DNA from: Citrobacter amalonaticus Y19
GTDB taxonomy: Bacteria > Pseudomonadota > Gammaproteobacteria > Enterobacterales > Enterobacteriaceae
NCBI RefSeq assembly: GCF_000981805.1
Contig: NZ_CP011132.1
Span: 4,278,001-4,342,000 of the forward strand
Length of the DNA stretch: 64,000 nt
Reading direction: 5' to 3'
Numbering within the stretch: position 1 is the stretch's first letter; each line of letters begins with the position of its first letter. The notes under the pieces were generated by a model. That model ran no database searches. It was given only the letters and a program-made list of their open reading frames with translations, and was not told where the DNA came from. This document shows positions 8,830 to 17,599 of the stretch, in pieces. The translations under genes and the position numbers were made by a program.

Positions 8830-9519
8830 ATGAATGCACAGCGTTATGCACGAATCTGCGAAATGCTCGCCAGGCGCCAGCCAGACCTGACGGTCTGCAT
8901 GGAGCAGGTCCACAAGCCTCATAACGTTTCTGCAATCATTCGTACCGCAGATGCCGTTGGCGTCCACGAAGTTCATGCCGTCTGGCCGGGTAGCCGTATG
9001 CGCACCATGGCCTCAGCGGCCGCAGGCAGCAACAGTTGGGTGCAGGTGAAAACCCACCGCACGATTGGCGATGCGGTCACCCATCTTAAAGGCCGGGGTA
9101 TGCAGGTTCTGGCGACCCATCTCTCTGATAACGCTGTCGATTTCCGCGAGATAGATTACACGCGTCCAACCTGTATTCTGATGGGTCAGGAGAAAACCGG
9201 TATTACGCAGGAAGCACTGGATTTGGCGGATCAGGATATCATCATCCCCATGATCGGCATGGTTCAGTCGCTTAACGTTTCCGTCGCCTCTGCGTTGATT
9301 CTTTACGAAGCACAGCGCCAGCGACAGAACGCCGGAATGTACCTTCGCGAAAACAGCATGTTGCCGGAAGACGAACAGCAGCGCCTGTTGTTTGAGGGCG
9401 GCTATCCCGTGCTGGCAAAAGTCGCCAAACGCAAAGGGCTGCCCTACCCGCATATCAATCAGCAGGGTCAAATTGAAGCCGATGACGTCTGGTGGTCCAC
9501 CATGCAGGCGGCGAAGTAA
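8830..9519 (+). CDS. trmH: tRNA (guanosine(18)-2'-O)-methyltransferase
   Basis: A 229-residue SPOUT-class methyltransferase that adds a 2'-O-methyl to G18 in the D-loop of tRNAs using S-adenosylmethionine. SPOUT knot motifs are visible: the N-terminal HKPHNVSAIIRTADAVGV, then MGQEKTGIT near residue 118, and SLNVSVASALILYEAQRQR near residue 147. The length equals E. coli TrmH. It begins 4 bp after the spoT stop and ends 3 bp before recG, so translation is probably coupled. Confidence 0.96.
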   Translation: MNAQRYARICEMLARRQPDLTVCMEQVHKPHNVSAIIRTADAVGVHEVHAVWPGSRMRTMASAAAGSNSWVQVKTHRTIGDAVTHLKGRGMQVLATHLSDNAVDFREIDYTRPTCILMGQEKTGITQEALDLADQDIIIPMIGMVQSLNVSVASALILYEAQRQRQNAGMYLRENSMLPEDEQQRLLFEGGYPVLAKVAKRKGLPYPHINQQGQIEADDVWWSTMQAAK

Positions 9520-9522
9520 ATC

Positions 9523-11604
9523 ATGAGTGGCCGCCTGTTAGATGCTGTCCCGCTCAGTTCACTAACGGGCGTTGGCGCAGCGCAAAGCAGCAAACTGGCG
9601 AAAATTGGTCTGCACACCGTGCAGGACCTGCTGTTACACCTTCCTCTGCGTTATGAAGACCGTACCCAACTCTATCCCATAGGTGAACTGCTGCCGGGCG
9701 TTTACGCCACCGTTGAAGGGGAAGTGCTGAACTGCAATATCACCTTCGGGGGTCGCCGGATGATGACCTGTCAGATTAGCGACGGTTCCGGCATTCTGAC
9801 GATGCGCTTTTTCAACTTCAGCGCGGCAATGAAAAACAGCCTTGCGACCGGACGACGCGTACTGGCTTACGGTGAAGCAAAGCGCGGGAAGTACGGCGCG
9901 GAGATGATCCATCCGGAATACCGGGTGCAGGGCGATCTCAGTACGCCAGAGTTGCAGGAGACCCTCACTCCGGTTTATCCCACCACTGAAGGCATTAAGC
10001 AGGCGACACTGCGTAAGCTCACCGATCAGGCGCTGGATCTGCTGGACACCTGCGCTATCACTGAACTCCTGCCGCCGGAATTATTACAGGGCATGCTCAG
10101 CCTGCCCGACGCGCTCCGCACACTGCATCGCCCACCGCCGACGCTACAGTTAAGCGATCTCGAGACCGGCAAACATCCGGCGCAGCGTCGTCTGATCCTG
10201 GAAGAGTTACTGGCGCATAACCTGAGCATGCTGGCGCTTCGTGCGGGCGCGCAGCGTTTTCATGCCCAACCGCTGAGCGCCAACGACACGCTGAAAAACC
10301 AACTGTTATCCTCGCTGCCTTTTAAGCCAACCGGCGCGCAGGCTCGCGTGGTGGCGGAAATCGAGCACGATATGGCGCTTGATATCCCGATGATGCGTCT
10401 GGTGCAGGGCGATGTCGGCTCTGGTAAAACGCTGGTCGCCGCGCTCGCGGCTCTGCGAGCGATTGCGCATGGTAAACAGGTCGCACTGATGGCTCCGACC
10501 GAGTTGCTGGCAGAGCAGCATGCCAACAATTTCCGCAACTGGTTTGCGCCACTTGGCGTAGAAGTCGGCTGGCTGGCGGGTAAACAAAAAGGGAAAGCTC
10601 GCGTGGCGCAACAAGACGCGATCGCCAGCGGACAGGTACAAATGGTGGTGGGAACGCACGCGATCTTCCAGGAACAGGTGCAGTTCAACGGCCTTGCGCT
10701 GGTCATCATCGACGAACAGCACCGTTTTGGCGTGCACCAGCGTCTTGCTCTGTGGGAGAAAGGCCAGCAGCAGGGTTTCCATCCGCATCAGTTGATCATG
10801 ACCGCGACGCCCATTCCACGAACGCTGGCAATGACGGCCTACGCGGATCTCGATACCTCCGTCATTGACGAACTGCCGCCCGGACGTACCCCCGTCACAA
10901 CAGTGGCCATTCCGGATACCCGCCGCAGCGATATTATTGACCGGGTGCGCAACGCCTGCACGCAGGAAAGCCGCCAGGCCTACTGGGTCTGCACGCTGAT
11001 TGAAGAATCCGATCTGTTAGAAGCACAGGCCGCAGAAGCCACGTGGGAAGAGTTGAAACTCGCGCTGCCAGAACTGAACGTCGGCCTGGTCCACGGACGC
11101 ATGAAACCAGCCGAGAAGCAGGCGGTAATGGCGGCATTTAAGCAGGGCGAGCTGCATCTTCTGGTCGCTACGACGGTTATCGAAGTGGGTGTGGATGTCC
11201 CTAACGCCAGTCTGATGATCATCGAAAACCCGGAACGTCTCGGTTTGGCACAGTTACACCAGTTGCGTGGGCGCGTCGGTCGTGGCGCGGTGGCCTCGCA
11301 CTGCGTGCTGCTCTACAAGTCGCCGCTATCGAAAACCGCGCAGAAACGCCTGCAGGTGCTGCGCGACAGCAGCGATGGCTTTGTGATCGCGCAAAAAGAT
11401 CTCGAAATTCGCGGACCGGGTGAGTTGCTGGGTACGCGGCAGACGGGGAATGCAGAATTTAAGGTAGCGGATTTACTGCGAGATCAGGCCATTATTCCGG
11501 AAGTTCAGCGCATTGCACGCTACATTCATGAACGTTTTCCTGAACGGGCAATCGCATTGATCGAACGCTGGGTGCCTGAGCAAGACAAATTCTCCCATAT
11601 ATAA
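9523..11604 (+). CDS. recG: ATP-dependent DNA helicase RecG
   Basis: A 693-residue superfamily 2 helicase that reverses stalled replication forks and migrates Holliday junctions. An N-terminal wedge/OB domain lies at about residues 50-155. Walker A GDVGSGKT is near residue 296, the DEQH box (IIDEQHRFGVHQR) near 396, motif III TATPIPRTLAM near 427, and the C-terminal motif VI region QLRGRVGRG near 580. It is the last gene of the gmk-spoT transcript. In E. coli gltS follows; here a fimbrial operon does. Confidence 0.97.
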   Translation: MSGRLLDAVPLSSLTGVGAAQSSKLAKIGLHTVQDLLLHLPLRYEDRTQLYPIGELLPGVYATVEGEVLNCNITFGGRRMMTCQISDGSGILTMRFFNFSAAMKNSLATGRRVLAYGEAKRGKYGAEMIHPEYRVQGDLSTPELQETLTPVYPTTEGIKQATLRKLTDQALDLLDTCAITELLPPELLQGMLSLPDALRTLHRPPPTLQLSDLETGKHPAQRRLILEELLAHNLSMLALRAGAQRFHAQPLSANDTLKNQLLSSLPFKPTGAQARVVAEIEHDMALDIPMMRLVQGDVGSGKTLVAALAALRAIAHGKQVALMAPTELLAEQHANNFRNWFAPLGVEVGWLAGKQKGKARVAQQDAIASGQVQMVVGTHAIFQEQVQFNGLALVIIDEQHRFGVHQRLALWEKGQQQGFHPHQLIMTATPIPRTLAMTAYADLDTSVIDELPPGRTPVTTVAIPDTRRSDIIDRVRNACTQESRQAYWVCTLIEESDLLEAQAAEATWEELKLALPELNVGLVHGRMKPAEKQAVMAAFKQGELHLLVATTVIEVGVDVPNASLMIIENPERLGLAQLHQLRGRVGRGAVASHCVLLYKSPLSKTAQKRLQVLRDSSDGFVIAQKDLEIRGPGELLGTRQTGNAEFKVADLLRDQAIIPEVQRIARYIHERFPERAIALIERWVPEQDKFSHI

Positions 11605-11669
11605 CACGCTCAATTAAACCACTACTTTCAGCGAACTGGTCTCTGATAAAAACTATCCTTTCCCTCAAT

Positions 11670-11687
11670 TCATCCAATATTGGATGA
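11670..11687. promoter_or_regulatory. 18-bp perfect palindrome upstream of the first fimbrial operon
   Basis: TCATCCAATATTGGATGA is a perfect dyad with no spare loop, 66 bp after recG and 119 bp before the first reading frame of the fimbrial region. It is a good operator candidate. As RNA it could also form a weak 6-bp hairpin followed by TATTCCTGTTTTT, so a role as the recG terminator is possible. No regulator is assigned. Confidence 0.45.
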
Positions 11688-11805
11688 TATTCCTGTTTTT
11701 ACATCCTCCATATAACAATATTATACCCCCCGTAATTTATAGACTTTATCCAAGATGTTTATATACAGGCAATGTATATCACAGAGCTTCGTATTGAGGT
11801 AATAA

Positions 11806-12117
11806 ATGGAAAACATCGCACTTGTCCTGAGTTGCATATGCTTCACAACAGCAGATCATGCTTCTCAAAATGATATCTCAGATGTATTGAATATTACCGG
11901 AAACATTCAAAATTCTGATGGTGAGTGCAATGTTGAACCCAAGCGCAATTATATGCTTCCAGATACGCAAGACATTAAAATTTTACCCGTGCAGGGGAAG
12001 TTTAACACGACTACTTCAGGGACAATTAGCAGACCGTCTTTAATTTTTCATTTCGTTAATTATTGTTTGCATTTTTTAAGTGGAACATCAATAACGAGTC
12101 ATTTTCCCTTGGATTGA
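11806..12117 (+). pseudogene. Truncated pilin-like reading frame
   Basis: A 103-residue frame with a good ribosome-binding site (GAGG, 6 nt before the ATG). Residues about 27-55 (SDVLNITGNIQNSDGECNVEP) look like the first beta-strands and conserved cysteine of the four pilins downstream, for example PATLSISGTVKSNEISCMVS at 18195. The likeness fades after about residue 60. The second cysteine, the GDDxCxALxxxGHxAYKF block and the C-terminal IERL are missing. The N-terminal hydrophobic stretch lacks the usual basic residues of a signal peptide. It is best read as the broken 5' half of a fifth pilin, though a small functional product cannot be excluded. Confidence 0.5.
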
Positions 12118-12122
12118 GCCAG

Positions 12123-12830
12123 ATGAACAAGTTCAGCATTGCATCTTTATTAGTTTTAATGTCGTTATCCGGAGTCGCGCATAGCTCCCTGACACTCAAC
12201 GCCGATCGATTGGTTTACAGTGAAAAAGAAGGTGATGCCACCGTTTCTATTCATAGTAATGAGGATCGTGCCTATCTCGTTCAATCGTGGCTTGATGCTG
12301 GTGATAGCACACAAGCAAAAAAATTGCCTTTTGTCGTCACACCACCTCTTTTCAGGTTGGCGCCAAAAAGTGATAACGTTATTCGTATCGTCTATTTAGG
12401 TAACGGCCTGCCTGCCGATCGCGAAAGCCTTTTCTGGCTCGACGTGAAAGGTGTACCCGGACTGAATGAAGAAGAATCAAAAGTCGAAAACAGAATGGTA
12501 CTGGCAATTAACAACCGTATTAAATTCTTTTTCCGGCCAGCAGGGCTTAAAGGTGACCCAGGTGAAGCGGCAAAAAATCTTAGCTGGAGTGCATCAGGCA
12601 AAACGGTCGTCGTTAAAAACACTTCACCTTATAACCTGGTGTTGAGCAAAATAATCATAGATAAAGAAGCCATTCCAGTCTCGGTGGTCGATAACAATAC
12701 TGTAATAGCTCCTTTTTCGGATAAAACCTATAACCTTAAACACGTGCCAACAAATGGTTCGACTGTTGAATGGGACGCAGTAAATGATTTCGGCATAACG
12801 TCCAAAACATTTTCTAAGAAAATAAATTAA
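12123..12830 (+). CDS. Periplasmic fimbrial chaperone (fimbrial operon 1)
   Basis: A 235-residue PapD-like chaperone that caps pilins in the periplasm by donor-strand complementation. The signal peptide is MNKFSIASLLVLMSLSGVAHSS. The two Ig-like domains show the family pattern LPADRESLFWLDVKGVPG near residue 95 and NRIKFFFRPAGL near 130. The loop between strands F1 and G1 is short, so it belongs with the FGS chaperones that serve adhesin-tipped pili. I choose the ATG at 12123, which gives a clean signal peptide, over the frame start at 12063. It begins 5 bp after the truncated pilin frame. Confidence 0.9.
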   Translation: MNKFSIASLLVLMSLSGVAHSSLTLNADRLVYSEKEGDATVSIHSNEDRAYLVQSWLDAGDSTQAKKLPFVVTPPLFRLAPKSDNVIRIVYLGNGLPADRESLFWLDVKGVPGLNEEESKVENRMVLAINNRIKFFFRPAGLKGDPGEAAKNLSWSASGKTVVVKNTSPYNLVLSKIIIDKEAIPVSVVDNNTVIAPFSDKTYNLKHVPTNGSTVEWDAVNDFGITSKTFSKKIN

Positions 12831-12839
12831 CAGGATGTT

Positions 12840-15290
12840 ATGCGCTGTATAAGCAAGTTATGCCTGACTGTATCTGTTTTATGTTCGAGAATAGTACTAG
12901 CTGGTGAATATTTTGATCCCGGTTTATTACAGTCGGCAAATGGCAATACAGTGATCAATGATACGAGTCTACTCAGTCAGGGCTATCAGCCACCGGGTAC
13001 TTATCGTGTACAAATTAATGTCAACGGAAAGCCATCGCTTGTTTCGGATGTCAGATTTGAGCTGAATGACAAGAAGGATCTCATCCCTTGCCTCTCTTTT
13101 CAGACCTATCAGAAGCTGGGGGTAGATTTGAATAAAATCACTTCGAAAACTGAGGATAACAGTGTGAAAAATTCCTGCGTTGACATGCAAGAACAGCTTC
13201 CTGGCACGAAGGCTGATTTTGATTTTTCAAAGTTGACGCTTGATATTTCAATTCCACAAACCGTCATGCGTGATGAGTCGCTTTCCGGCGTTCCTGAAGA
13301 AGAGTGGGACGACGGTATTCCTGCACTCATCAGCATGTACCAGCTTTCCGGACAACAATATATCCAGAGCACAAGCGGTACTCAGGACAGTGTTTTTGCC
13401 AACTTGACCAATGGATTTAATATTGGTCGCTGGCGGTATCGTAACAATGCCACGCTCAGCAATAGTGATGGCTGGAAATCTATTTCAAATTACGTTGAAA
13501 CGGCAGTTCGTTCACTGAAAGGGGAACTCACTGTCGGCGATGCCGACACGCCTGGCGACATTTTTGACAGCCTTATGATTCGCGGGATTCAATTAAATTC
13601 CGATGACGATATGCTGCCTGATCAACTGACTGGCTTTGCCCCCCTTATTCGTGGCATTGCGAAGAGTAACGCACAGGTCACAGTCCGCAATAATGGCAAC
13701 ATCATTTATCAGCGTTCTGTTCCACCTGGTCCCTTTGTTATCCAGGATCTTTCGTCTGTGTCAAATGGCGGCAAACTGGATGTCACGATTACCGAGGCAG
13801 ATGGGTCTGAAACACACAGTACGGTGTCGTACTCTAACGTTCCGCAATTACTGCGCGCGCATCAGATTAAATACAGTCTGGCCGCTGGCCGCTATCTGTC
13901 GAATGCGAATAGCGTTGAAGACACGCCTGAATTATTGCAGGCAGCCCTTTCCTGGGGTCTTCCCTTTGATATCACCACCTATGGCGGTATCCAGTACCAG
14001 GAAAAATATAAGGCGCTGAGCCTCGGCATAGGGTTTGATTTGCAACGCGCAGGCGGTGTTGCGATAGACGTAACAGAAAGTCAGGGACAACGTGGAAACT
14101 CACCTGAATACACGGGCGACATGCTGCGTTTGACCTACCGTAACAGCATCCCTGAAACCGGGACACAGATTCAACTGGATAACCGTTATTACAGACGCAA
14201 CTATTTGTCCTTCAGCGACTGGGCTGATACCGAAACGCTTTTCGAAGACTCACGTTTAAAGCGCGAATATAACCTGACAATTAACCAATCCATTACGGAC
14301 CAACACAGCTTCTTTACGACGCTAACCCGTACGGTCAATCAGGACAGTACCGTTTCACGCTCCTGGCAACTGGGTTGGAATGGCTCGTGGGAAATGGTCA
14401 GTTTTTCACTTGCCTGGAGTATGACGCGTAATGAAGGTGCTCCTGAGTGGGATAAACAACTGGCGTTAACGCTTTCTGTGCCAATGGGGGATCTGTTCCC
14501 TTCAACCCAACCCATGCTCAACTACACCGCAACCACGGGCCTGAAAGGAGATCTCTCGAATCAGGTAGGCGTTTCCGGGCGTATAGGCAACAGGCAGGAT
14601 CTGAACTGGAATACGCAAGTTTCCTATGACACTCAGAACGGGGAAAGCGACACCCAGAGCGGCTCGGCGGGTATCGATTATCAGGGAAATCACGGCGAAT
14701 TCAATGTGACCTACAACGCCGACAAGAATCAGTATATATCCTGGAACGCCTCGGGGAACATCCTGGCGCACAAAGGCGGTATTACCCTGGGGCGTTTTTC
14801 CAGCGGCAGCCAGGCGCTGATTTCTATTCCAGGTGCAGAGAATGTTGAACTGGGAAGTAACCAAAATATTAAGACGGATTCACGTGGCTTTGCGATTGTA
14901 CCGGACCTTCAGTCCTATCATCGCAACGCCTTGAGTGTCGATCCACAGACGAACAAAGAAGTCGATTTTGTCAGCACGTCGGCTGAGGTCATCCCCACTA
15001 AAGACGCGGTTACGTTGGCTAGCTTCAAGGCGATTAGTGGAAGAAAAGTGGTCATGACAGTGAACTACAAAGGCGAACCTTTACCCTTCGGCGCGCGAGT
15101 ACGGGTTGAAGGAAATGAAGACACCTGGTATGTCGGAGATCAGGGCCAGGCTTACCTCAACTCAGCGCCTGATGAAGGCACGGTGAATTTCACCTGGGGA
15201 GATAAGCAACACTGTTCAGCGCCTTTTGCCATTCCAGCCAAAAAATCAGTGAAATTAGCCGTCGCATTACTTAACGTCGAGTGCCACTAA
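12840..15290 (+). CDS. Outer-membrane usher protein (fimbrial operon 1)
   Basis: An 816-residue usher, slightly short for the family (about 800-880). It forms the 24-strand outer-membrane pore through which pilins are secreted and polymerised. After a signal peptide ending near VLAGEYF comes the N-terminal chaperone-binding domain (FDPGLLQSANGNTVINDTSL). The central barrel and plug carry the signature RGIAKSNAQVTVRNNGNIIYQRSVPPGPF near residue 270, and two C-terminal domains end in LLNVECH. The ATG follows AGGATGTT, 9 bp after the chaperone stop. No frameshift is seen. Confidence 0.92.
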   Translation: MRCISKLCLTVSVLCSRIVLAGEYFDPGLLQSANGNTVINDTSLLSQGYQPPGTYRVQINVNGKPSLVSDVRFELNDKKDLIPCLSFQTYQKLGVDLNKITSKTEDNSVKNSCVDMQEQLPGTKADFDFSKLTLDISIPQTVMRDESLSGVPEEEWDDGIPALISMYQLSGQQYIQSTSGTQDSVFANLTNGFNIGRWRYRNNATLSNSDGWKSISNYVETAVRSLKGELTVGDADTPGDIFDSLMIRGIQLNSDDDMLPDQLTGFAPLIRGIAKSNAQVTVRNNGNIIYQRSVPPGPFVIQDLSSVSNGGKLDVTITEADGSETHSTVSYSNVPQLLRAHQIKYSLAAGRYLSNANSVEDTPELLQAALSWGLPFDITTYGGIQYQEKYKALSLGIGFDLQRAGGVAIDVTESQGQRGNSPEYTGDMLRLTYRNSIPETGTQIQLDNRYYRRNYLSFSDWADTETLFEDSRLKREYNLTINQSITDQHSFFTTLTRTVNQDSTVSRSWQLGWNGSWEMVSFSLAWSMTRNEGAPEWDKQLALTLSVPMGDLFPSTQPMLNYTATTGLKGDLSNQVGVSGRIGNRQDLNWNTQVSYDTQNGESDTQSGSAGIDYQGNHGEFNVTYNADKNQYISWNASGNILAHKGGITLGRFSSGSQALISIPGAENVELGSNQNIKTDSRGFAIVPDLQSYHRNALSVDPQTNKEVDFVSTSAEVIPTKDAVTLASFKAISGRKVVMTVNYKGEPLPFGARVRVEGNEDTWYVGDQGQAYLNSAPDEGTVNFTWGDKQHCSAPFAIPAKKSVKLAVALLNVECH

Positions 15291-15297
15291 GGAACGA

Positions 15298-16275
15298 ATG
15301 ATGAAACTATTTTCCTTCTGGCGGATAACTATTGCAGTGATGTTGAGCGCATTGACTTTTACTGTCAGCGCTCATGATTGCAAACCTCAGGAACGCGAGT
15401 CGCCTTTAAACCTGACGATCCCATTAACGGTACAATTACCAGACAGAACTGGTGCAGCGTCTATTGGTACCGTGCTGTATGTGAATGAGAAATCGCTCGC
15501 GCAGCTTTCTGGCTCACACCATGACATCACCCCAGAGTGCCTGAGTGCAATAAAACGAGTCCTGAATGGAAGAATGAACACGGCACAAAGTGGGAAAGAT
15601 ATTTTTAGCACCGCCCTTCCCGGTATTGGGTTGCGAATTACGGCCATTTTCGACAAACCCGGAATGGCAAAAAAGGAGTGGGTACTACCTTTTAATACCT
15701 CCTTCTCTGAAGTATCGGAAAATCCGGTGAGTACAGACGATATTAAATTTCGTATTGAAGTGATTAAGACCGGGATTATCCAGGGCGGAACCGTGAATGT
15801 TCATCTCCCATCGCTGCTATCCCTGAGCGACAGTTCGCTGATTGTGAATCTGGCCATGACGATCTTGTCTGCCAAAGCACATTGCGCTATTGCAGTAAAT
15901 CAACCACAAATTGAATTACCACCTATTGATATAAAAGATTTGGCCAACAATGCAGATAAAAAAAGTTTTCCTGTCGATGTTGATTTGCAATGTATGAACA
16001 CCACCAAAGCAAGCATCAACATCGAAGGTACCACGGAACCACAAAAAATTACTGTATTTAAAAATGTTGCCCCAGAAAATCCCGCATCGGGGGTTGGCAT
16101 TGAAATGCTCTATAACGGTAACGTAATGGTGCCATTCCAACCTATGGATATTGCCTTACCTTCTCAGCAGCTTAGCGTAAAAATGCCGCTTTCCGTGCGT
16201 TATGCCAAAACAAGTGCATCCCTCAGCAAGGGGAAAGTTAAAGCACAGATAACACTGAGGATTAATTACCTTTAA
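15298..16275 (+). CDS. Probable fimbrial tip adhesin (fimbrial operon 1)
   Basis: A 325-residue secreted protein with signal peptide (MMKLFSFWRITIAVMLSALTFTVSAHD). Its N-terminal half looks unlike pilins and may be the receptor-binding domain. The C-terminal half (from about residue 185, AKAHCAIAVNQPQIELPPIDI) has the two-cysteine pilin-domain layout and ends in a strand suitable for donor exchange (AQITLRINYL). The position after the usher and before the major pilins suits a low-copy tip subunit. The receptor is unknown. Two in-frame ATG codons start it; AGGAACGA supports the first. Confidence 0.75.
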   Translation: MMKLFSFWRITIAVMLSALTFTVSAHDCKPQERESPLNLTIPLTVQLPDRTGAASIGTVLYVNEKSLAQLSGSHHDITPECLSAIKRVLNGRMNTAQSGKDIFSTALPGIGLRITAIFDKPGMAKKEWVLPFNTSFSEVSENPVSTDDIKFRIEVIKTGIIQGGTVNVHLPSLLSLSDSSLIVNLAMTILSAKAHCAIAVNQPQIELPPIDIKDLANNADKKSFPVDVDLQCMNTTKASINIEGTTEPQKITVFKNVAPENPASGVGIEMLYNGNVMVPFQPMDIALPSQQLSVKMPLSVRYAKTSASLSKGKVKAQITLRINYL

Positions 16276-16286
16276 GACAAGATAAT

Positions 16287-16311
16287 AAGAAATATGGAAG
16301 ATTTCTTTTTT
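16287..16311 (+). terminator. Weak AT-rich hairpin with U-tract before the first pilin
   Basis: AAGAAAT (16287-16293) pairs with ATTTCTT (16301-16307), followed by TTTT. It could reduce read-through from the usher/adhesin genes or mark an mRNA processing site. The stem is weak, so confidence is low. Confidence 0.3.
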
Positions 16312-16375
16312 CATCTCGAAATGAGAATGCTTCACCTATTTCACTAACGTTTAAAAATATATAAGGATGTTATTC

Positions 16376-16918
16376 ATGAAAAAATCAATTTTGGGACTGG
16401 CTGTTTCTGCATTATTCGTTGTTGGCGCAGCTCAGGCTGAAATCAATCCTAACGATGTAGGTGCTACACTGATCGTGTCCGGTGCCGTGACAGCAAACCA
16501 GTCTGCATGTACCGTTAACCTTGGCCAGCCTTCCATTGCACTGGAGGCAGATGTTAGTGATCTTGTACTGCAAGGCGCCACAACTGTCCCAACCCATACC
16601 GTCGATATGATAATCAATGGCGACGATCAGTGTAAGGCACTGATTTCGCAGGGTCACATGGCATACAAGTTCATCGGCACAGCTGACAACGCCCAGGGAA
16701 CCTCTCTGGCTAACAGCCTTGTCGGTGGCAACTCCGCGAGCGGTATCGGTGTCGCACTGTATAATACCGATGGTCAGATTCTGAGCATCAATAAAGACAA
16801 GCTGGCTGCATCAGCAACTCCGACTCATTTAGGTCTGGGTCTGGTTAAACTGGACGGTCTGGAAGCAACTGCAGGTTCTGTGCAGGCTGCCCTGACTATT
16901 CAGATCGAGCGTCTGTAA
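16376..16918 (+). CDS. Major fimbrial subunit, pilin 1 (fimbrial operon 1)
   Basis: A 180-residue pilin: signal peptide MKKSILGLAVSALFVVGAAQA, a mature N-terminal extension rich in alternating hydrophobic residues, one disulphide pair (C in NQSACTVNL and C in NGDDQCKAL), and the closing strand ALTIQIERL. I start at MKKS (16376), with AAGGA 8 nt upstream, rather than nine bases earlier. It is followed at once by a strong terminator, so it is likely the most abundant transcript and hence the major shaft subunit. Three paralogues follow downstream. Confidence 0.88.
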   Translation: MKKSILGLAVSALFVVGAAQAEINPNDVGATLIVSGAVTANQSACTVNLGQPSIALEADVSDLVLQGATTVPTHTVDMIINGDDQCKALISQGHMAYKFIGTADNAQGTSLANSLVGGNSASGIGVALYNTDGQILSINKDKLAASATPTHLGLGLVKLDGLEATAGSVQAALTIQIERL

Positions 16919-16920
16919 TT

Positions 16921-16951
16921 AAAAACCCCTCGCGTAAAGCGAGGGGTTTTT
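16921..16951 (+). terminator. Strong intrinsic terminator between pilin 1 and pilin 2
   Basis: The arms AAAAACCCCTCGC and GCGAGGGGTTTTT form a 13-bp perfect stem with the loop GTAAA and a continuing T-run. It begins 3 bases after the pilin 1 stop, inside what otherwise looks like one operon. It should make pilin 1 mRNA exceed that of the three later pilins. Confidence 0.9.
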
Positions 16952-16978
16952 TACTCTATTTATTAAGAGTAATAATTT

Positions 16979-17506
16979 ATGAAGAAATTATTTCCGATTT
17001 CACTGATCTCGATGTTTTTTGTCCTTGGGGTTGCCCAGGCGTCAGATATTCCAGCCACCCTGTCAATTTCAGGTACAGCAACAAATATGCTGGCGGGTTG
17101 CGCAGTGAATATCAACCCATCCACCATCAGCTTAGAATCTATTCCTCTGAATGCAATGCCATGGCAGGGGGGAAATTCTATTCCTAAAAACCCTGTTAAC
17201 GTAAGCATTTCGGGTAGCAGTGAGTGTTATGCATTATCGCTGGCAAATCGTCTTGCTTATCGATTTGTGGGTATTCCAGACGCGGTGGAAGGAACAGTAT
17301 TAGCGAATACGGATACCACTTCTCAGGCGGCAGCAGGTGTTGGCATTGGGTTATATGATATGCATGGCAAATTCCTGAGTATAAAAGACGCTGTCCCCGT
17401 CGCTAACTTAGAGCGTATGAGTATGCAGGTCGTGTCACTTAAAGGACAAAGAGCAACCGAGGGGAGTGTTACCGGAACATTAACCATTCAGCTTGAACGC
17501 CTGTAA
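16979..17506 (+). CDS. Minor fimbrial subunit, pilin 2 (fimbrial operon 1)
   Basis: A 175-residue paralogue of pilin 1 with signal peptide (MKKLFPISLISMFFVLGVAQA). It has the shared IPATLSISGTATNMLAGCAVN strand, a second cysteine in SGSSECYAL, the block NRLAYRFVGIPDAVEGTVLAN and the C-terminal TIQLERL. Sequence between the conserved blocks differs widely from pilin 1. It lies beyond the terminator at 16921-16951, so expression probably depends on read-through or its own promoter. Likely a minor or alternative shaft subunit. Confidence 0.85.
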   Translation: MKKLFPISLISMFFVLGVAQASDIPATLSISGTATNMLAGCAVNINPSTISLESIPLNAMPWQGGNSIPKNPVNVSISGSSECYALSLANRLAYRFVGIPDAVEGTVLANTDTTSQAAAGVGIGLYDMHGKFLSIKDAVPVANLERMSMQVVSLKGQRATEGSVTGTLTIQLERL

Positions 17507-17530
17507 ATAACGCCTGAAAACTCCTCCGAT

Positions 17531-17563
17531 TCCTTAATAATTTTAAAGAGAATTTATTAAGGA
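17531..17563 (+). other. Inverted repeat between pilin 2 and pilin 3
   Basis: TCCTTAATAA (17531-17540) and TTATTAAGGA (17554-17563) form a 10-bp perfect stem with a 13-nt loop and no T-run. It may stabilise or process the mRNA. Its function is not evident. Confidence 0.4.
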
Positions 17564-17599
17564 ACTTTCAACAAAAATATAACCTTAGAGATAAAATAA

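Noticed and set aside
10260..10788. Long minus-strand open frames inside recG
   Set aside because: They are shadows of the recG coding frame, with low-complexity Arg/Ser/Ala composition and no start signal.
12063..12122. Earlier start for the first fimbrial chaperone
   Set aside because: It would put 20 residues before a clean signal peptide and overlap the previous frame. The ATG at 12123 is better.
11605..12122. Remnant of gltS after recG
   Set aside because: No transporter-like sequence could be seen on either strand; the interval is A/T-rich and contains pilin-like sequence instead.
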